Shown piece after piece: positions 13,602 through 14,072 of a stretch of DNA of 14,072 nucleotides. The stretch covers positions 1-14,072 of the forward strand of contig CAZQGE010000032.1 in the NCBI GenBank assembly GCA_964592815.1. Direction: 5' to 3'. A program made the translations under genes and the position numbers. The notes beneath the pieces were generated by a model. The model made no database searches and was not told where the DNA came from. It was given only the letters and a program-made list of their open reading frames with translations. The first letter of the stretch is position 1. Each line of letters starts with the position of its first letter. This stretch comes from CAZQGE01 sp964592815 (lineage in GTDB: Bacteria; Bacillota; Clostridia; Christensenellales; CAG-917).

Positions 13602-14072
13602 ATGAAAGTTGTTGTAATCAACGGAAGTCCCAAAGGAAGAAAAAGCGTTACTTTGCAAACAATTCTTTATTTGAAAAAAGTTTTCATTGAAGATGAGTTT
13701 GAAATTATCAACGTGGCGCAAAAAATTAGAACTTATGAAGAAGACAAAAAGTTCTTTGAGGTTGTGGACGCTTGTCACCAAGCGGACGTGATTTTGTTTT
13801 CTTATCCTGTTTATACCTTCCTTGTTCCTGAACAACTTATGCGTTTCATCAATATGTTGACATCTAAAAACATTACCTTTGACAACGCATACGTCACACA
13901 AATTTCAACGTCAGCAAAGTTCTATGACATTACAGCGCATAACTATATAAGGGACATAGCAGGCGATTTCAATTCAAAATATATCGATGGCATTTCGGAA
14001 GGTATAGAAGACCTTTTGAATGAGAAGTTTAGAGAAGAACTTAAAAAATGGTGGGGTTACGTTTCGTATAAT
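13602..14072 (+). CDS. NAD(P)H-dependent FMN reductase / flavodoxin-like protein, 3' end cut off
   Basis: The frame stays open for 157 codons and runs off the window, so the C-terminus is missing. The start MKVVVINGSPKGRKSVTLQT (1-20) is the flavodoxin-fold FMN phosphate loop (INGSPKG..S.T). ADVILFSYPVYTFLVPEQLMRFI (about 65-87) is the family's 'aD.iif.sPvY...p..lk.fid' segment that packs against the isoalloxazine ring. ISTSAKFYDITAHNYIRDI follows, typical of a clostridial subgroup of NAD(P)H-dependent oxidoreductases. The likely activity is flavin-mediated reduction of an unknown substrate. I cannot see whether a ferredoxin or other domain follows. TGAGG lies 6 nt before the ATG. A 139-codon open frame on the opposite strand (13482-13901) covers part of this gene and has no recognisable content. 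Confidence 0.85.
   Translation, partial: MKVVVINGSPKGRKSVTLQTILYLKKVFIEDEFEIINVAQKIRTYEEDKKFFEVVDACHQADVILFSYPVYTFLVPEQLMRFINMLTSKNITFDNAYVTQISTSAKFYDITAHNYIRDIAGDFNSKYIDGISEGIEDLLNEKFREELKKWWGYVSYN

Overview
This 14 kb window is AT-rich chromosomal DNA, most likely from an endospore-forming member of the Clostridia (Bacillota). The case rests on a full-length spoIVA with a sigma-E-type promoter, RNase J, a DUF512 radical-SAM gene directly before der, a short clostridial-type PurC, a clostridial-type SerA, AAGGAG-type ribosome binding sites and compact intrinsic terminators. I see no tRNA, rRNA, CRISPR, phage, transposase or integration features. It reads as an ordinary housekeeping locus, not an obvious new defence or mobile system.

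Layout. On the minus strand, serC-serA (2335 to 156) is a two-gene serine biosynthesis operon. A divergent intergenic region (2336-2610) holds a promoter for each direction. On the plus strand, rnj is followed by an unrecognised, degenerate GT-B glycosyltransferase-like gene, a DUF512 radical-SAM gene (14-nt overlap) and der. The first three are packed like an operon. A class I (subgroup Ic) aspartate aminotransferase-type gene with its own candidate promoter follows and ends at a strong terminator. Next come three separately terminated units: purC; spoIVA, with a near-consensus sigma-E promoter; and an ACT-domain protein plus UPF0210/DUF711 protein, a conserved pair of unknown function. The right edge cuts off a flavodoxin-fold NAD(P)H-dependent FMN reductase-like gene that has its own promoter.

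How they work together. SerA and SerC give the first two steps of serine synthesis from 3-phosphoglycerate; serB is not in the window. RNase J and Der link the central block to RNA turnover and ribosome assembly. Aspartate aminotransferase and PurC are connected metabolically, because PurC consumes aspartate, but a terminator separates them. SpoIVA is the ATP-driven base layer of the spore coat, made in the mother cell.

The points most worth a second look are the glycosyltransferase-like protein that has lost the usual donor-site residues, a cluster of six extra cysteines in the DUF512 radical-SAM protein, the shortened ACT domain of SerA, the sigma-E promoter with the corrected spoIVA start, and a base-context effect on Asp/Asn codon choice.
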